From Paenibacillus sp. OV219 (GTDB lineage Bacteria; Bacillota; Bacilli; Paenibacillales; Paenibacillaceae): a stretch of 64,000 bases of DNA. The notes under the pieces are model-generated. The model searched no databases. It saw only the letters and a list, made by a program, of their open reading frames with translations, and had not been told where the DNA came from. Made by a program: the position numbers and the translations under genes. The stretch lies in the NCBI RefSeq assembly GCF_900110075.1, contig NZ_FOCJ01000001.1, forward strand, positions 434,001-498,000. The letters are read 5' to 3'. Numbering within the stretch: the stretch's first letter is position 1; each line of letters opens with the position of its first letter. Below are positions 35,146-43,260 of this stretch, in pieces.

Positions 35146-35940
35146 ATGCGAATATTGAAATTTATCGTGCCGCTTGTTATTGCGCTTTGCGTCGCGGCAG
35201 GGGCAATTTATGCTTCATCGGACAGCACGTCCAAGGTGAAGGAAATGGATGCGGAGTGGGCGTTTACGCAAGCGAACCAGCAGCCGGATAAGCTGTTGAT
35301 TAGCGTCATTAACGAGGCGGCCACAACGCTGGATATTGCGATCTACAGCTTGACGAAGCCGGAGATCGTCGATGCGATCAAGAAAGCGAAGAAGCGCGGC
35401 GTTGCTGTACGGATCATTACCGACCGTATCCAGTCGGCGGGCAAGTCGCAGAAGGAAGCGCTCAAGCTGCTCGGCAGCGCTGGCATCCCGCTGAAGATCA
35501 ACAAGCACAGCGGCTTAATGCATTTGAAAATGACGATTGTGGACGGGAAGACGGCGACAACAGGCTCCTTCAACTATTCGAAATCGGCGAGTACCGATAA
35601 CGATGAGGTGCTGATGGTGCTGCGCAGCGCCGAGGTAGCGCAATCATTCGCGCGACAATTCCAGGTCATGTGGGAGGATACCGGCGCGTTCGAGGCGATT
35701 ACACCAATCATTGCCGAGGATGCCGTCGAGGTGACAGGGGACGAGGAGTCTGGCGAGCAGACTTCTGTTCCAGCCTCGCATAGTCCGCAAGACTCGTCCG
35801 GCGCCGGTGCGGCCGATGTGGTATACAAGAGCTGCGCCGAAGTTCGCAAAGCGGGTAAAGCGCCGCTGCACAAGGGCGATCCGGGCTACAACCGGAAGCT
35901 CGACGGCGACGGTGACGGCGTCGCATGTGAAGTGAAATAA
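35146..35940 (+). CDS. Secreted phospholipase-D-family nuclease with excalibur calcium-binding domain
   Basis: 264 residues from ATG 35146 (AAGGGTGG upstream). Signal peptide ~1-23 (IVPLVIALCVAAGAIYA). A single PLD/Nuc-type domain (~45-180) has TLDIAIYSLTKPEIVDAIKK and one HKD motif, HLKMTIVD (His126, Lys128, Asp133), then TTGSFNYSKSA; such one-HKD proteins dimerise to form the active site and usually cut DNA. A Ser/Glu-rich linker (~190-222) leads to an excalibur domain (~225-262) with Cys230, LDGDGDGVACE (calcium loop) and Cys261. It is likely an extracellular or wall-associated calcium-aided nuclease for DNA scavenging. A single gene with its own terminator. Confidence 0.92.
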   Translation: MRILKFIVPLVIALCVAAGAIYASSDSTSKVKEMDAEWAFTQANQQPDKLLISVINEAATTLDIAIYSLTKPEIVDAIKKAKKRGVAVRIITDRIQSAGKSQKEALKLLGSAGIPLKINKHSGLMHLKMTIVDGKTATTGSFNYSKSASTDNDEVLMVLRSAEVAQSFARQFQVMWEDTGAFEAITPIIAEDAVEVTGDEESGEQTSVPASHSPQDSSGAGAADVVYKSCAEVRKAGKAPLHKGDPGYNRKLDGDGDGVACEVK

Positions 35941-35962
35941 CAGGATAGTAGAGCAAGTGTGG

Positions 35963-35990
35963 CCCGCGAGTCGAATCGCGGGTCTTTTTT
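35963..35990 (+). terminator. Terminator after PLD-excalibur gene
   Basis: CCCGCGA, loop GTCGAA, TCGCGGG (35976-35982), then TCTTTTTT. Confidence 0.9.
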
Positions 35991-36526
35991 CTGTACAGCA
36001 GCGGCTACTCGTAATACTTTCACCATGTTCGCTGCCGCGTTCATAGGCGATAATCAAGTTGTTCCTGCGAAGAGCACTCGGCTTCCAAGGCTGGAGCTTC
36101 AACAAGGTTCCGCAGTGCGTGGCACCTGTGCCTACGTATACTGATGACCGAGCTGCGCCAGGAACTCCAATTGTGAGGGGTTCGATTCCCCACTCGCCTG
36201 CTAAGCGAACTATGGTGTAGAGTCATTTATTTCATCAGCATAAAGGAACGCTCACGCTCGCTTGCCGAGCACGATGGAGAAGTGCTTTGTAGCTCGCGGA
36301 TACCGATTGCAGCGAGGCGTGCACAGACCGCCGAAAGTCGTGATTATTTATGCAGCTGCCTCTCGTTTGGGGCTAGCGAGGCATACTTTTCTCAGGTGCT
36401 TACGGCAGCAATGTGCACGGAAGCTTCTCTCTCAAGCGTTAGCTCCGTTCCTCTTCATGGGAGCGTTCCTGGCTTGATGAACCACATGAAGGATGTATTT
36501 CGATTCTCTTTAGGGAGGTTTTATAG
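35991..36526. other. Gene-free stretch with tRNA-like fragments
   Basis: No convincing protein gene fits this 536-base stretch. Two pieces resemble tRNA. AAGAGCACTCGGCTTCCAA (36070-36088) looks like a D-arm end plus the 5' anticodon stem (CTCGG) and loop of a Gly(UCC)-type tRNA. Further on come CCGAG (36149-36153), able to close that stem, and a T-arm GGGGTTCGATTCCCC (36177-36191). AGGCGA (36046-36051) could pair with TCGCCT (36194-36199) as an acceptor stem. The parts are too far apart for a normal tRNA, so I read this as a decayed or insertion-disrupted tRNA at best. The last 300 bases show nothing I can name. Confidence 0.3.
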
Positions 36527-37642
36527 ATGTTTAGAACGATTACAATTCAGAACGACCAGCGCGGCCTGCTCTTCACGAAAGGCAGCTATACACGCTTTTT
36601 GCAGCCAGGCACTTACCGGTTCACTATGTTCAACGATGTGAAAGTCGAGTTGCTCGACGTGACGAAGCGATTCGAGGTGCCAGGCAAAGATTTGCAGCTG
36701 TTTCTGCAAGATGAGCAGTTGCGTGAAGCGCTTGAAGTCATTGATGTTCGCGACTCGGAATATGTGCTGCACTATGAGGACGGGAAGTTCGCGGGTCTCT
36801 ACAAAGCGGGCAAATACGCGTTCTGGAGAGGAATTAAAGAATTCCAGACCATCCGGGTGAATCTGCTGGAGCCGGAGCTTCCTGAAGCTATTGACCGTTC
36901 GATTCTGCCTAAGCTTGGCAATACGGTTGTGCAAGGATATGATGTCGCTGCTGAGGAAGCGGGGCTGCTCTACTTCAACAATCAGCTCGCTCGCCGCCTT
37001 GAGCCAGGCAAATATTACTTCTGGCGAGGTCCCGTCGCCGTCATGGTGAAGACGGTTGATCTGCGCAGGCAGCAGCTAGATATGACAGGGCAAGAAATAC
37101 TTACAGAGGATAAAGTACCATTGCGGCTTAACTTCGTATGCCACTATCAAGTGATCGATCCACTGCAGACGGTGCGAATTCGCTCGATGGAGGAACAAAT
37201 TTATGTGAGCTTGCAGCTTATTTTGCGGGAGTACGTCGGCACGCTGAAGCTGGACGATCTGCTGCGCATGAAGCACGAGATCGGTGCTTTCGTGCACAAG
37301 CGGCTCTGCGAGTATCAAGGCGAATATGGCGTTCAATTTCTGTCTGCCGGGGTGAAAGATATCATATTGCCTGGAGATGTGAAGGAAATTCTGAACACGG
37401 TGCTCATTGCGGAGAAGCGGGCGCATGCGAACCTCATAACGAGAAGGGAAGAGACCGCGTCGACGCGCAGCCTGTTGAACACCGCGAAGCTGATGGATGA
37501 GAACGCGACGCTGATGCGGCTCAAGGAGCTTGAATATCTGGAGAAAATATGCGAGAAGATCGGCACGATCTCCCTTATGGGCAGCGGCGGCGGTCTGCTG
37601 GAGCAGATGAATGTGCTGCTGAAGCCGAGAAGTGAAGCGTAA
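36527..37642 (+). CDS. SPFH/Band 7 (slipin-like) protein without membrane anchor
   Basis: 371 residues. The N-terminus (MFRTITIQNDQRGLLFTKGS) starts directly in a beta-sheet domain, with a repeated pattern: RGLLFTKGSYTRFLQPGTYR near 12-32, then AGLLYFNNQLARRLEPGKYY near 147-166. A Band 7 core (~165-320; VDLRRQQLDMTGQEILTEDK, LRLNFVCHYQVIDP) and a helical tail follow. Slipins normally have an N-terminal hairpin anchor, which is missing here. It could be a soluble scaffold or associate with the membrane through partners. GGGAGG eight bases before the ATG. A single gene with a very strong terminator; no NfeD partner is adjacent. Confidence 0.88.
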   Translation: MFRTITIQNDQRGLLFTKGSYTRFLQPGTYRFTMFNDVKVELLDVTKRFEVPGKDLQLFLQDEQLREALEVIDVRDSEYVLHYEDGKFAGLYKAGKYAFWRGIKEFQTIRVNLLEPELPEAIDRSILPKLGNTVVQGYDVAAEEAGLLYFNNQLARRLEPGKYYFWRGPVAVMVKTVDLRRQQLDMTGQEILTEDKVPLRLNFVCHYQVIDPLQTVRIRSMEEQIYVSLQLILREYVGTLKLDDLLRMKHEIGAFVHKRLCEYQGEYGVQFLSAGVKDIILPGDVKEILNTVLIAEKRAHANLITRREETASTRSLLNTAKLMDENATLMRLKELEYLEKICEKIGTISLMGSGGGLLEQMNVLLKPRSEA

Positions 37643-37654
37643 TGATAGGTGAAC

Positions 37655-37710
37655 AAAAAAATGGTGGCATAAGGGAACGAGTTACTCTCGTCCTTGTGCC
37701 ACCATTTTTT
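37655..37710. terminator. Strong bidirectional terminator
   Basis: AAAAAATGGTGGCATAAGG (from 37655) pairs with CCTTGTGCCACCATTTTTT (37692-37710) with one G-U pair; an inner ACGAG/CTCGT helix extends it. It serves both the SPFH gene and the convergent TetR gene. Confidence 0.92.
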
Positions 37711-38413
37711 ATGCGACGCCGTACGTCACTTTGCGAACTAAATGCTCGATTTTGTCCATCATCAGCGTATCATCAAAGGAAGCATAAATATTCGGCTTAA
37801 ACCACTGGAGCTTCTTGATTTGATAATAGTCGCCAATCGCATTCCGTAGTGTCAAATTATTCTTCATCAAGTACATCGGGTCAAGCAAATGCCGGAACAT
37901 GAGCTCGTCCTCGAGAATAAGCAGCGTTGCATTAAGCGAATTCAAGTAGCCTTCCGCCATGCCGCGCTCATAAAACTTCCGAAGCCGTGCATTGCGCTCG
38001 CTAATCGCCACGTCTATCGAAGCCATCAGCTGCGGATAGATCTCGCGCAAATCTCTGAAGAAGATCTCCGTGCCGTAGTTGGCGATCAGCAACGTCTGGC
38101 TGAACGTCGATTGGAAGCCTTCAATATATCCGTCACAGCTGCCTTCGATGAGATCGACATCAGCGCCGCCGCCGATGACATATTTGACAATAAGTGCCGT
38201 AAGCCGCTCGATGATCTCATCCCGCGAAGGGAAATATTTGTACAAGGTCGCCTTCGACAAATCCATCGCCTTGGCAATATCGTCCATGCGCAGGTTATGC
38301 AATCCATTAGTTTTGATGGGATGAAGCAGCTTCGCTGCATATTTATTAAGAATAGATTCGTCTGTATATCGGCAAATCGGTGCTTCGCCGCCTGTCGTCT
38401 CCATAGCGCTCAC
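37709..38413 (-). CDS. TetR/AcrR-family regulator
   Basis: 234 residues. The helix-turn-helix is at ~38-65 (MDDIAKAMDLSKATLYKYFP then SRDEIIERL), the standard TetR N-terminal domain, followed by an all-helical ligand domain with no recognisable motif. GTG (38413) or ATG (38404) may be the start; ribosome sites are weak for both. It is divergent from a DHA2-type efflux gene, with overlapping inverted repeats between them, so it most likely represses that pump and itself until a drug-like ligand binds. Confidence 0.92.
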   Translation of the reverse strand: MSAMETTGGEAPICRYTDESILNKYAAKLLHPIKTNGLHNLRMDDIAKAMDLSKATLYKYFPSRDEIIERLTALIVKYVIGGGADVDLIEGSCDGYIEGFQSTFSQTLLIANYGTEIFFRDLREIYPQLMASIDVAISERNARLRKFYERGMAEGYLNSLNATLLILEDELMFRHLLDPMYLMKNNLTLRNAIGDYYQIKKLQWFKPNIYASFDDTLMMDKIEHLVRKVTYGVA

Positions 38414-38463
38414 ACTCGCTTTCTAGTACACAGTATACACAATGTCGACTGACAAATAAACCA

Positions 38464-38500
38464 TTTAGTCAAACTAAACTAAAAGTGACTAAAATAGTTT
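38464..38500 (+). promoter_or_regulatory. Overlapping inverted repeats, probable TetR operator
   Basis: TTTAGTCA (38464-38471) and TGACTAAA (38486-38493) are a perfect inverted pair, and AAACTA (38471-38476) with TAGTTT (38495-38500) form a second. TAGTCA (38466-38471) and TAAAAT (38490-38495), 18 bases apart, are possible -35/-10 elements of the efflux gene, so a bound repressor would cover the promoter. Confidence 0.6.
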
Positions 38501-38577
38501 ACTTTATCTATGTTTTGCGATATGATCATTTTTACATAGAGCCCAAGTGGGCAAATAGGATAGGAGTAGATAATCTA

Positions 38578-40035
38578 ATGAGTACAACAACAACGGCCGC
38601 TCCGAACGTTCGATTCTGGCCGATCATGATCGCTATTTTCTTTGGCGCTTTTCTTAGCATACTCGGGATCAGTACCATTAACGTGGCTTTGACGATCTTC
38701 ATGCAAGATTTTCATTCTTCGCTAAGCACGGTTCAGTGGACGCTGACCGGATTCATGCTCTCGCTTGGTACAATTGCACCGCTGACCGGCTACCTGGGCA
38801 ATCGGTTTGGCTACAAGAACGTTTACCTGTATGCGATGGTCGGCTTTGTTGCTTTCTCAGTACTGTGCGGCTTCGCATGGAGCATTGAATCGCTGATCGT
38901 CTTCCGCATTCTGCAAGGCCTCTTTACAGGTCTGGTCGTTCCGGCGACGATGACGATTATTTTCCAGGTTATTCCGAAGGAGCGCCAGCCTTTCGCAGTC
39001 AGCATCTGGGGCTTATCGGCGATGCTTGCGCCAGCATTCGGCCCTACGCTTAGCGGCTGGCTCATCCAACAGTTCAGTTGGAGATGGTTGTTCTTTATCA
39101 ATGTACCAATCGGCATTATTGCGATTATCTTTATAGTTATGATGATTCCAAGCTACCGTATCGGTTCGGCGAAGAAGCTGGACGTTTGGGGACTCATTAC
39201 AGTTGTACTTAGTAGCGCGTCACTGCTTGTCGGACTGAGCCAAGGCCGTACATGGGGCTGGGACTCCGCGCGTGTTATCAGCTTGTTCGCTCTTGGCGCT
39301 GCAATGCTTGTGTTGTTCATTATCCGCGAGCTGATGGCGAAGCAGCCACTGCTGAACTTGCGCGTATTCGGTAACTACCGCTTCTCCATTACGCTCTTAG
39401 CGAATACCATCATCACAATCAGCCTCTATTCCGGTACACTGCTCATTCCACTGTTCTTACAAAATGTTCAGCACGAAACGCCGATGGACACGGGGCTGAT
39501 CTTGTTGCCGGCTTCGCTCATTATGGCGCTCGCTATGCCAATGGCAGGGAAGTTGTACCCGATTCTTGGACCACGCATAATGACGATTGCTGGTCTTGTC
39601 CTAATTATCTACGGCAGCTATGAGCTGACGCATATGCATAATGAAAGCACACATCTCTACATCATCCTGTGGATGTCCATTCGCAACCTTGGCGTATCGT
39701 TCGCTGCTGCGGCGACAAGCACGGCGGGTATGGAAGAGATTCAGCCGACGATGATCGGCGATGCGTCTTCGGTTACGAACTGGGTGCGTAACGTGGGCGG
39801 CTCGTTCGCGATTGCGCTCTTCACATCGCTGCTGGCATCGCACACGATCACGCATGTGGCGGAGCTGACACAAGAAGGCAAGGAAAGCGCGAAGCTCATT
39901 CCGCTGTTCTCCTTCACGATGAGCGTGAACGACGTGTTCCTCGTAGCGACCTACATCGCAGTTGCGGCGATTCCGTTCACACTGCTCGTCGGCAAGAAAA
40001 CCGCTCGTACACGTACGGAAGCGGCAGCAGCATAA
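38578..40035 (+). CDS. MFS drug efflux transporter, DHA2 (EmrB/QacA) family
   Basis: 485 residues, 14 membrane helices. INVALTIFMQDFHSSLSTVQ gives the D1-type start; GYLGNRFGYKNVYLYAM is motif A; AMLAPAFGPTLSGWLIQQFS is motif C, the antiporter signature; WRWLFFINVPIGIIAIIF is characteristic of DHA2. It exports cationic or lipophilic drugs by proton antiport. ATG 38578 is preferred over an upstream in-frame ATG (38485) because AGGAG lies 11 bases ahead and the N-terminus then fits the family. Controlled in all likelihood by the divergent TetR protein. Confidence 0.94.
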   Translation: MSTTTTAAPNVRFWPIMIAIFFGAFLSILGISTINVALTIFMQDFHSSLSTVQWTLTGFMLSLGTIAPLTGYLGNRFGYKNVYLYAMVGFVAFSVLCGFAWSIESLIVFRILQGLFTGLVVPATMTIIFQVIPKERQPFAVSIWGLSAMLAPAFGPTLSGWLIQQFSWRWLFFINVPIGIIAIIFIVMMIPSYRIGSAKKLDVWGLITVVLSSASLLVGLSQGRTWGWDSARVISLFALGAAMLVLFIIRELMAKQPLLNLRVFGNYRFSITLLANTIITISLYSGTLLIPLFLQNVQHETPMDTGLILLPASLIMALAMPMAGKLYPILGPRIMTIAGLVLIIYGSYELTHMHNESTHLYIILWMSIRNLGVSFAAAATSTAGMEEIQPTMIGDASSVTNWVRNVGGSFAIALFTSLLASHTITHVAELTQEGKESAKLIPLFSFTMSVNDVFLVATYIAVAAIPFTLLVGKKTARTRTEAAAA

Positions 40036-40060
40036 TAAAACCACCTTTAGTAAAAGGTGA

Positions 40061-40090
40061 AGCCGGACCTTGGATGGTCCGGCTTTTTTG
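40061..40090 (+). terminator. Terminator after efflux gene
   Basis: AGCCGGACC (40061-40069) pairs perfectly with GGTCCGGCT (40076-40084), then TTTTT. Confidence 0.92.
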
Positions 40091-40235
40091 TATGCTGCTA
40101 ATGGGATAGGTTTCGAATGTCTTGTCACCAACAAAGACTTCAAGGAAATAACAGGAAATCGCTCGATGATGTGGAAGTAGTCTACGGATAGACGGAAGCT
40201 GAGCATCTAATTCGGGGAGCAGGAGCTGATCGGGG

Positions 40236-41255
40236 ATGGACATTAAGCAAGTCGTCGTAACGGGACAAAATGAGGTTGAGCTGCAAAATTTGAGTTTGAA
40301 GGATGAGGTTGGACCGGAAGAAGTGCTGATTGACACGGAGTATACGTTCATCAGCGCAGGCACCGAGCTCGCCAATTATACGGCAAAGGACGTGAAAGTA
40401 TTCGAGCCAGGCCATTGGCACTCTTATCCGTGGAAATCCGGCTACGCTAACGTAGGTATTGTTCGCAAGGTTGGAGACAACGTGAAGCGAGTGAAGGCTG
40501 GGCAGCGCGTCTACACATTTGGTCCACATGCTTCGACGATTATCGTCAGCCAGCAGCAGCTTATTATTGAGGTTCCTTCGGATATTAACCCGGCGATTGC
40601 GGCATCCTCACGGATGGCTGGCGTTGCGGCGACCTCGATTATTTTGAGCGACATTCCGCATAATGCTTGGGTTGCCGTGTTTGGCCTTGGCATGGTGGGC
40701 AATCTAGCTGCGCAAATGTTCCGGAATCTGGGCTGTAAAGTAATCGGCGTCGAGCCGAATGAGCAGCGCCGCCAGCTCGCGAAGGCGTGCGGATTGGACA
40801 TTACTATCGGCGGCAGCAATGAAGAAGTGCAAGAGCAGATCCGCGCCTTAACAGGCGGCAAGCTTGCGCATATTACGGTCGATGCTGTCGGCCACAGCAG
40901 CGTTGTTATGCAAGCGCTTCAAGCAACGGCGAGTCTTGGTCAGCTCGTGCTGCTCGGCAGTCCGCGCGTTCCGGTTGAGGGCAACTTGACCGAGCTGCTG
41001 TCCGACGTTCATCTGCGCTGGATTACGATGCGCGGCGGGCTGGAATGGTTCTTGCCAGTTTACTCTGAAGTGTCGACTGCAGTGTCACTCTACAGCAAGC
41101 AGGAGCTGGTGTTTGATTGGATTCGCCAAGGCAAGCTGGCACTAGAGCCGCAAATCTCCCATTACGTGAACCCAAGTCAGATCAAGGAAGCGTACGACGG
41201 CCTGCTCTATGAGCCGCAGACGTATACAGGCGTCGTGCTGGATTGGACGAAATAG
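40236..41255 (+). CDS. Medium-chain dehydrogenase/reductase (zinc-less alcohol dehydrogenase-like)
   Basis: 339 residues. A GroES-like N-domain (~25-120; TFISAGTELANYTAK, PWKSGYANVGIVRKVGDNVK) is followed by a Rossmann domain with VAVFGLGMVGNLAAQMF. The cysteine-rich structural zinc loop is absent and the catalytic-zinc Cys is replaced (SAGTE), so zinc-independent chemistry is likely, as in the BchC/bi-domain oxidoreductase group. It precedes a cluster with two PhyH-family oxygenases and two AraC regulators; a shared pathway is possible but it has its own terminator and the AraC gene is convergent. Confidence 0.88.
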   Translation: MDIKQVVVTGQNEVELQNLSLKDEVGPEEVLIDTEYTFISAGTELANYTAKDVKVFEPGHWHSYPWKSGYANVGIVRKVGDNVKRVKAGQRVYTFGPHASTIIVSQQQLIIEVPSDINPAIAASSRMAGVAATSIILSDIPHNAWVAVFGLGMVGNLAAQMFRNLGCKVIGVEPNEQRRQLAKACGLDITIGGSNEEVQEQIRALTGGKLAHITVDAVGHSSVVMQALQATASLGQLVLLGSPRVPVEGNLTELLSDVHLRWITMRGGLEWFLPVYSEVSTAVSLYSKQELVFDWIRQGKLALEPQISHYVNPSQIKEAYDGLLYEPQTYTGVVLDWTK

Positions 41256-41280
41256 CAATAACAAAACAATAGCAGTATAG

Positions 41281-41310
41281 AGGCGCTACCTTTGGTGGCG
41301 CTTTGTTTAT
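41281..41310. terminator. Terminator between convergent MDR and AraC genes
   Basis: GGCGCTACC, loop TTT, GGTGGCGCT (41294-41302) with G-U pairing, then TTGTTTATTTT. Confidence 0.8.
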
Positions 41311-41318
41311 TTTGCTTA

Positions 41319-42131
41319 TTATGTGCGCGGTCCCTTCTTATACACACGTGGGCTGACCTGATGCCGCTTGCGGAATTGGTTAGCAAAATGATTATAGTTC
41401 TGGAACCCGACATCGAGTGCGACTTCCGTTGGGTGACGATCCGTATGCTCGAGAAGCAGAGCCGCTTGGCGGATGCGCATGTCGTTCAGCGTATCGACAA
41501 TTGAGCTGCCGGTGGATTCTTTGAACAGGTGAGAGAGCCGAGACGGAGACAAGCCGACAGCCTTTGCCAGCTCGTCAATGCGGACAGGCTCCTGCATGCG
41601 TGTGGCGAGCATATGCTGAATCTCTTCAATGCGCGGATCAAGCTGCTTGCTCATTCTTCTTGCGAGCAGCAGAATAATATGCCGCATCGTGTTCTCGCAC
41701 AGCTCGTTCCAATACATGCCGCGTTCTATGGAATCGGAGACGAGGCTGCGAAACGCCCGGTAGATACGTTTACGCACGGAGTCGCTGTCGATCGCATGAA
41801 TGAGCAGCTTCTCGTTTGGCAGTAGATTCGTCTCCATAATGCGCGAAGAGAAGTGTGCCCATATGAAATGCCACTGGCTCCCTTTCCGCGTCCCATATTG
41901 ATGCGGAACGCCTGGCTGCATCAGCACAACATCCCCGGTCTGGCATAATCGCTGCACACCATCAATGATGAAATATCCTTCGCCGCTGAGCGTGTACGCA
42001 ATCAGCCAGTCGCTCATGCCTTGCGGCCGCCGGATACCATAGCTATCTGGCTGGTTGAAATGATCAGCAATGACGGTGTTGCCACCTTGCTCCTTAATAT
42101 ATGAGAACAGCTCATCGCGCTTCGCGTTCAC
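41319..42131 (-). CDS. AraC-family regulator with cupin sensor domain
   Basis: 270 residues. The N-terminal ~130 residues form the arm/cupin domain (LSGEGYFIIDGVQRLCQTGD, VVLMQPGVPHQYGTRKGSQW). The C-terminal ~100 carry two helix-turn-helix units (IDELAKAVGLSPSRLSHLFK; PTEVALDVGFQNYNHFANQF) ending in HQVSPRVYK. Such regulators sense sugars or related metabolites. It is divergent from the first PhyH-type gene and likely activates it. Intergenic distance is 154 bases, enough for AraC sites, although I could not single out a repeat. Confidence 0.93.
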   Translation of the reverse strand: MNAKRDELFSYIKEQGGNTVIADHFNQPDSYGIRRPQGMSDWLIAYTLSGEGYFIIDGVQRLCQTGDVVLMQPGVPHQYGTRKGSQWHFIWAHFSSRIMETNLLPNEKLLIHAIDSDSVRKRIYRAFRSLVSDSIERGMYWNELCENTMRHIILLLARRMSKQLDPRIEEIQHMLATRMQEPVRIDELAKAVGLSPSRLSHLFKESTGSSIVDTLNDMRIRQAALLLEHTDRHPTEVALDVGFQNYNHFANQFRKRHQVSPRVYKKGPRT

Positions 42132-42285
42132 CTGAAATCCACTCTCCCAGCATCATGGCATTTAGGCTCATTATAGCAGGATTGTTGTAGTAATCAGCAT
42201 AATTGTTACTTTTGCATAAGTAGTCTTAACCATACAATAAATCTATAAGCAATGAGCATATTTATCATCATTAGGGGGAAGACGA

Positions 42286-43095
42286 ATGACACAAGCGCTG
42301 CGTGTGCTGACAGAGGAACAGAAGAAACAGTTCGACACAGATGGCTACTTGATTGTAAAAGGGCTGTTCTCGAATAGCGATGTAACTGAAATTGTGGAGA
42401 CTTTCGATAAAATAAGCACTGAGACGATTCCTGGCTATTTCGAGCCGAACCTGGAAGGGGACGGATCAGACCCGCTGCAGCGTTACCCGCGTGTTATGCA
42501 TCCGCACCGCTTCAATGAAACGGCGATGAAATATATGCTGCATAACCCTGTCCTGGAAGTTCTTGCCGATCTGTATGGCGAAGAAGCGTACGCCGCTCAG
42601 AGCATGTTCTATTACAAGCCGCCGGGCTCCAGAGGCCAGGCGCTGCACCAGGATAACTTCTATTTAATGGTTGAGCCGGGCAACTGTATCGCGGCTTGGA
42701 CGGCGATTGATGCTGCTTATGAAGACAATGGCGGTTTACTCGTTGTTCCGAAGTCGAATACACATGAGATTTCGTGCCCGGATAAGGCGGATGCGAAGGA
42801 ATCATTCACGACTCATTATGTGAAACCGCCTAAGGATGGCGTTGTCATGCCGGTTAATATGGATAAGGGCGATGTGCTCTTCTTCAACGGCAACCTCATT
42901 CACGGCTCGTATCGGAATAAGACGAAGGATCAATTCCGCCGCGCGTTCATTTGCCATTATGCCAATTCATCTGCTACGAAGATCAGTCAACATTACAACC
43001 CACTGTACAGAGCGGACGGGTCAAAAATCGAATTGGAAAGCAATCCGGATGGCGGCCCTTGCGGCGTCGAGGTTGGAGCGGCTTTCTATCATTAA
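42286..43095 (+). CDS. Phytanoyl-CoA dioxygenase (PhyH)-family oxygenase
   Basis: 269 residues. The Fe(II)/2-oxoglutarate site is visible: His121-x-Asp123 (ALHQDNFYLM), distal His206 (NLIHGSYRN), and the 2-oxoglutarate Arg near 218-219 (QFRRAFICHY). DGYLIVKGLFSN near the start is the family N-terminus. It should hydroxylate an unactivated carbon of a small molecule with O2 and 2-oxoglutarate; substrates in bacteria range from ectoine to sugars and secondary metabolites. GGGGG lies nine bases before the ATG. A terminator separates it from the second PhyH gene. Confidence 0.92.
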   Translation: MTQALRVLTEEQKKQFDTDGYLIVKGLFSNSDVTEIVETFDKISTETIPGYFEPNLEGDGSDPLQRYPRVMHPHRFNETAMKYMLHNPVLEVLADLYGEEAYAAQSMFYYKPPGSRGQALHQDNFYLMVEPGNCIAAWTAIDAAYEDNGGLLVVPKSNTHEISCPDKADAKESFTTHYVKPPKDGVVMPVNMDKGDVLFFNGNLIHGSYRNKTKDQFRRAFICHYANSSATKISQHYNPLYRADGSKIELESNPDGGPCGVEVGAAFYH

Positions 43096-43112
43096 TGGAA
43101 TGGTTTATGTGG

Positions 43113-43145
43113 AGCCGCAGCCGGTGGAGGCTGCGGCTTTTCTTC
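43113..43145 (+). terminator. Terminator between the two PhyH genes
   Basis: AGCCGCAGCC (43113-43122), loop GGTGGA, GGCTGCGGCT (43129-43138), then TTTCTT. It implies the second PhyH gene has its own promoter, or depends on read-through. Confidence 0.85.
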
Positions 43146-43260
43146 CGTTCCGAAGATATGCATATTTTTTCGGTAAAGAAGAGAAGCGCAGAGGGTAGGG
43201 AAGCGGGGATAATGAAACCATAAAGAAACGAAAGCGATTATCTTGAGGAGGTCCTCTACA

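Noticed and set aside
43225-43245. CcpA (cre) site upstream of the second PhyH gene
   Set aside because: The best alignment to the cre consensus around GAAAGCGATTATC has three mismatches, too weak to claim.
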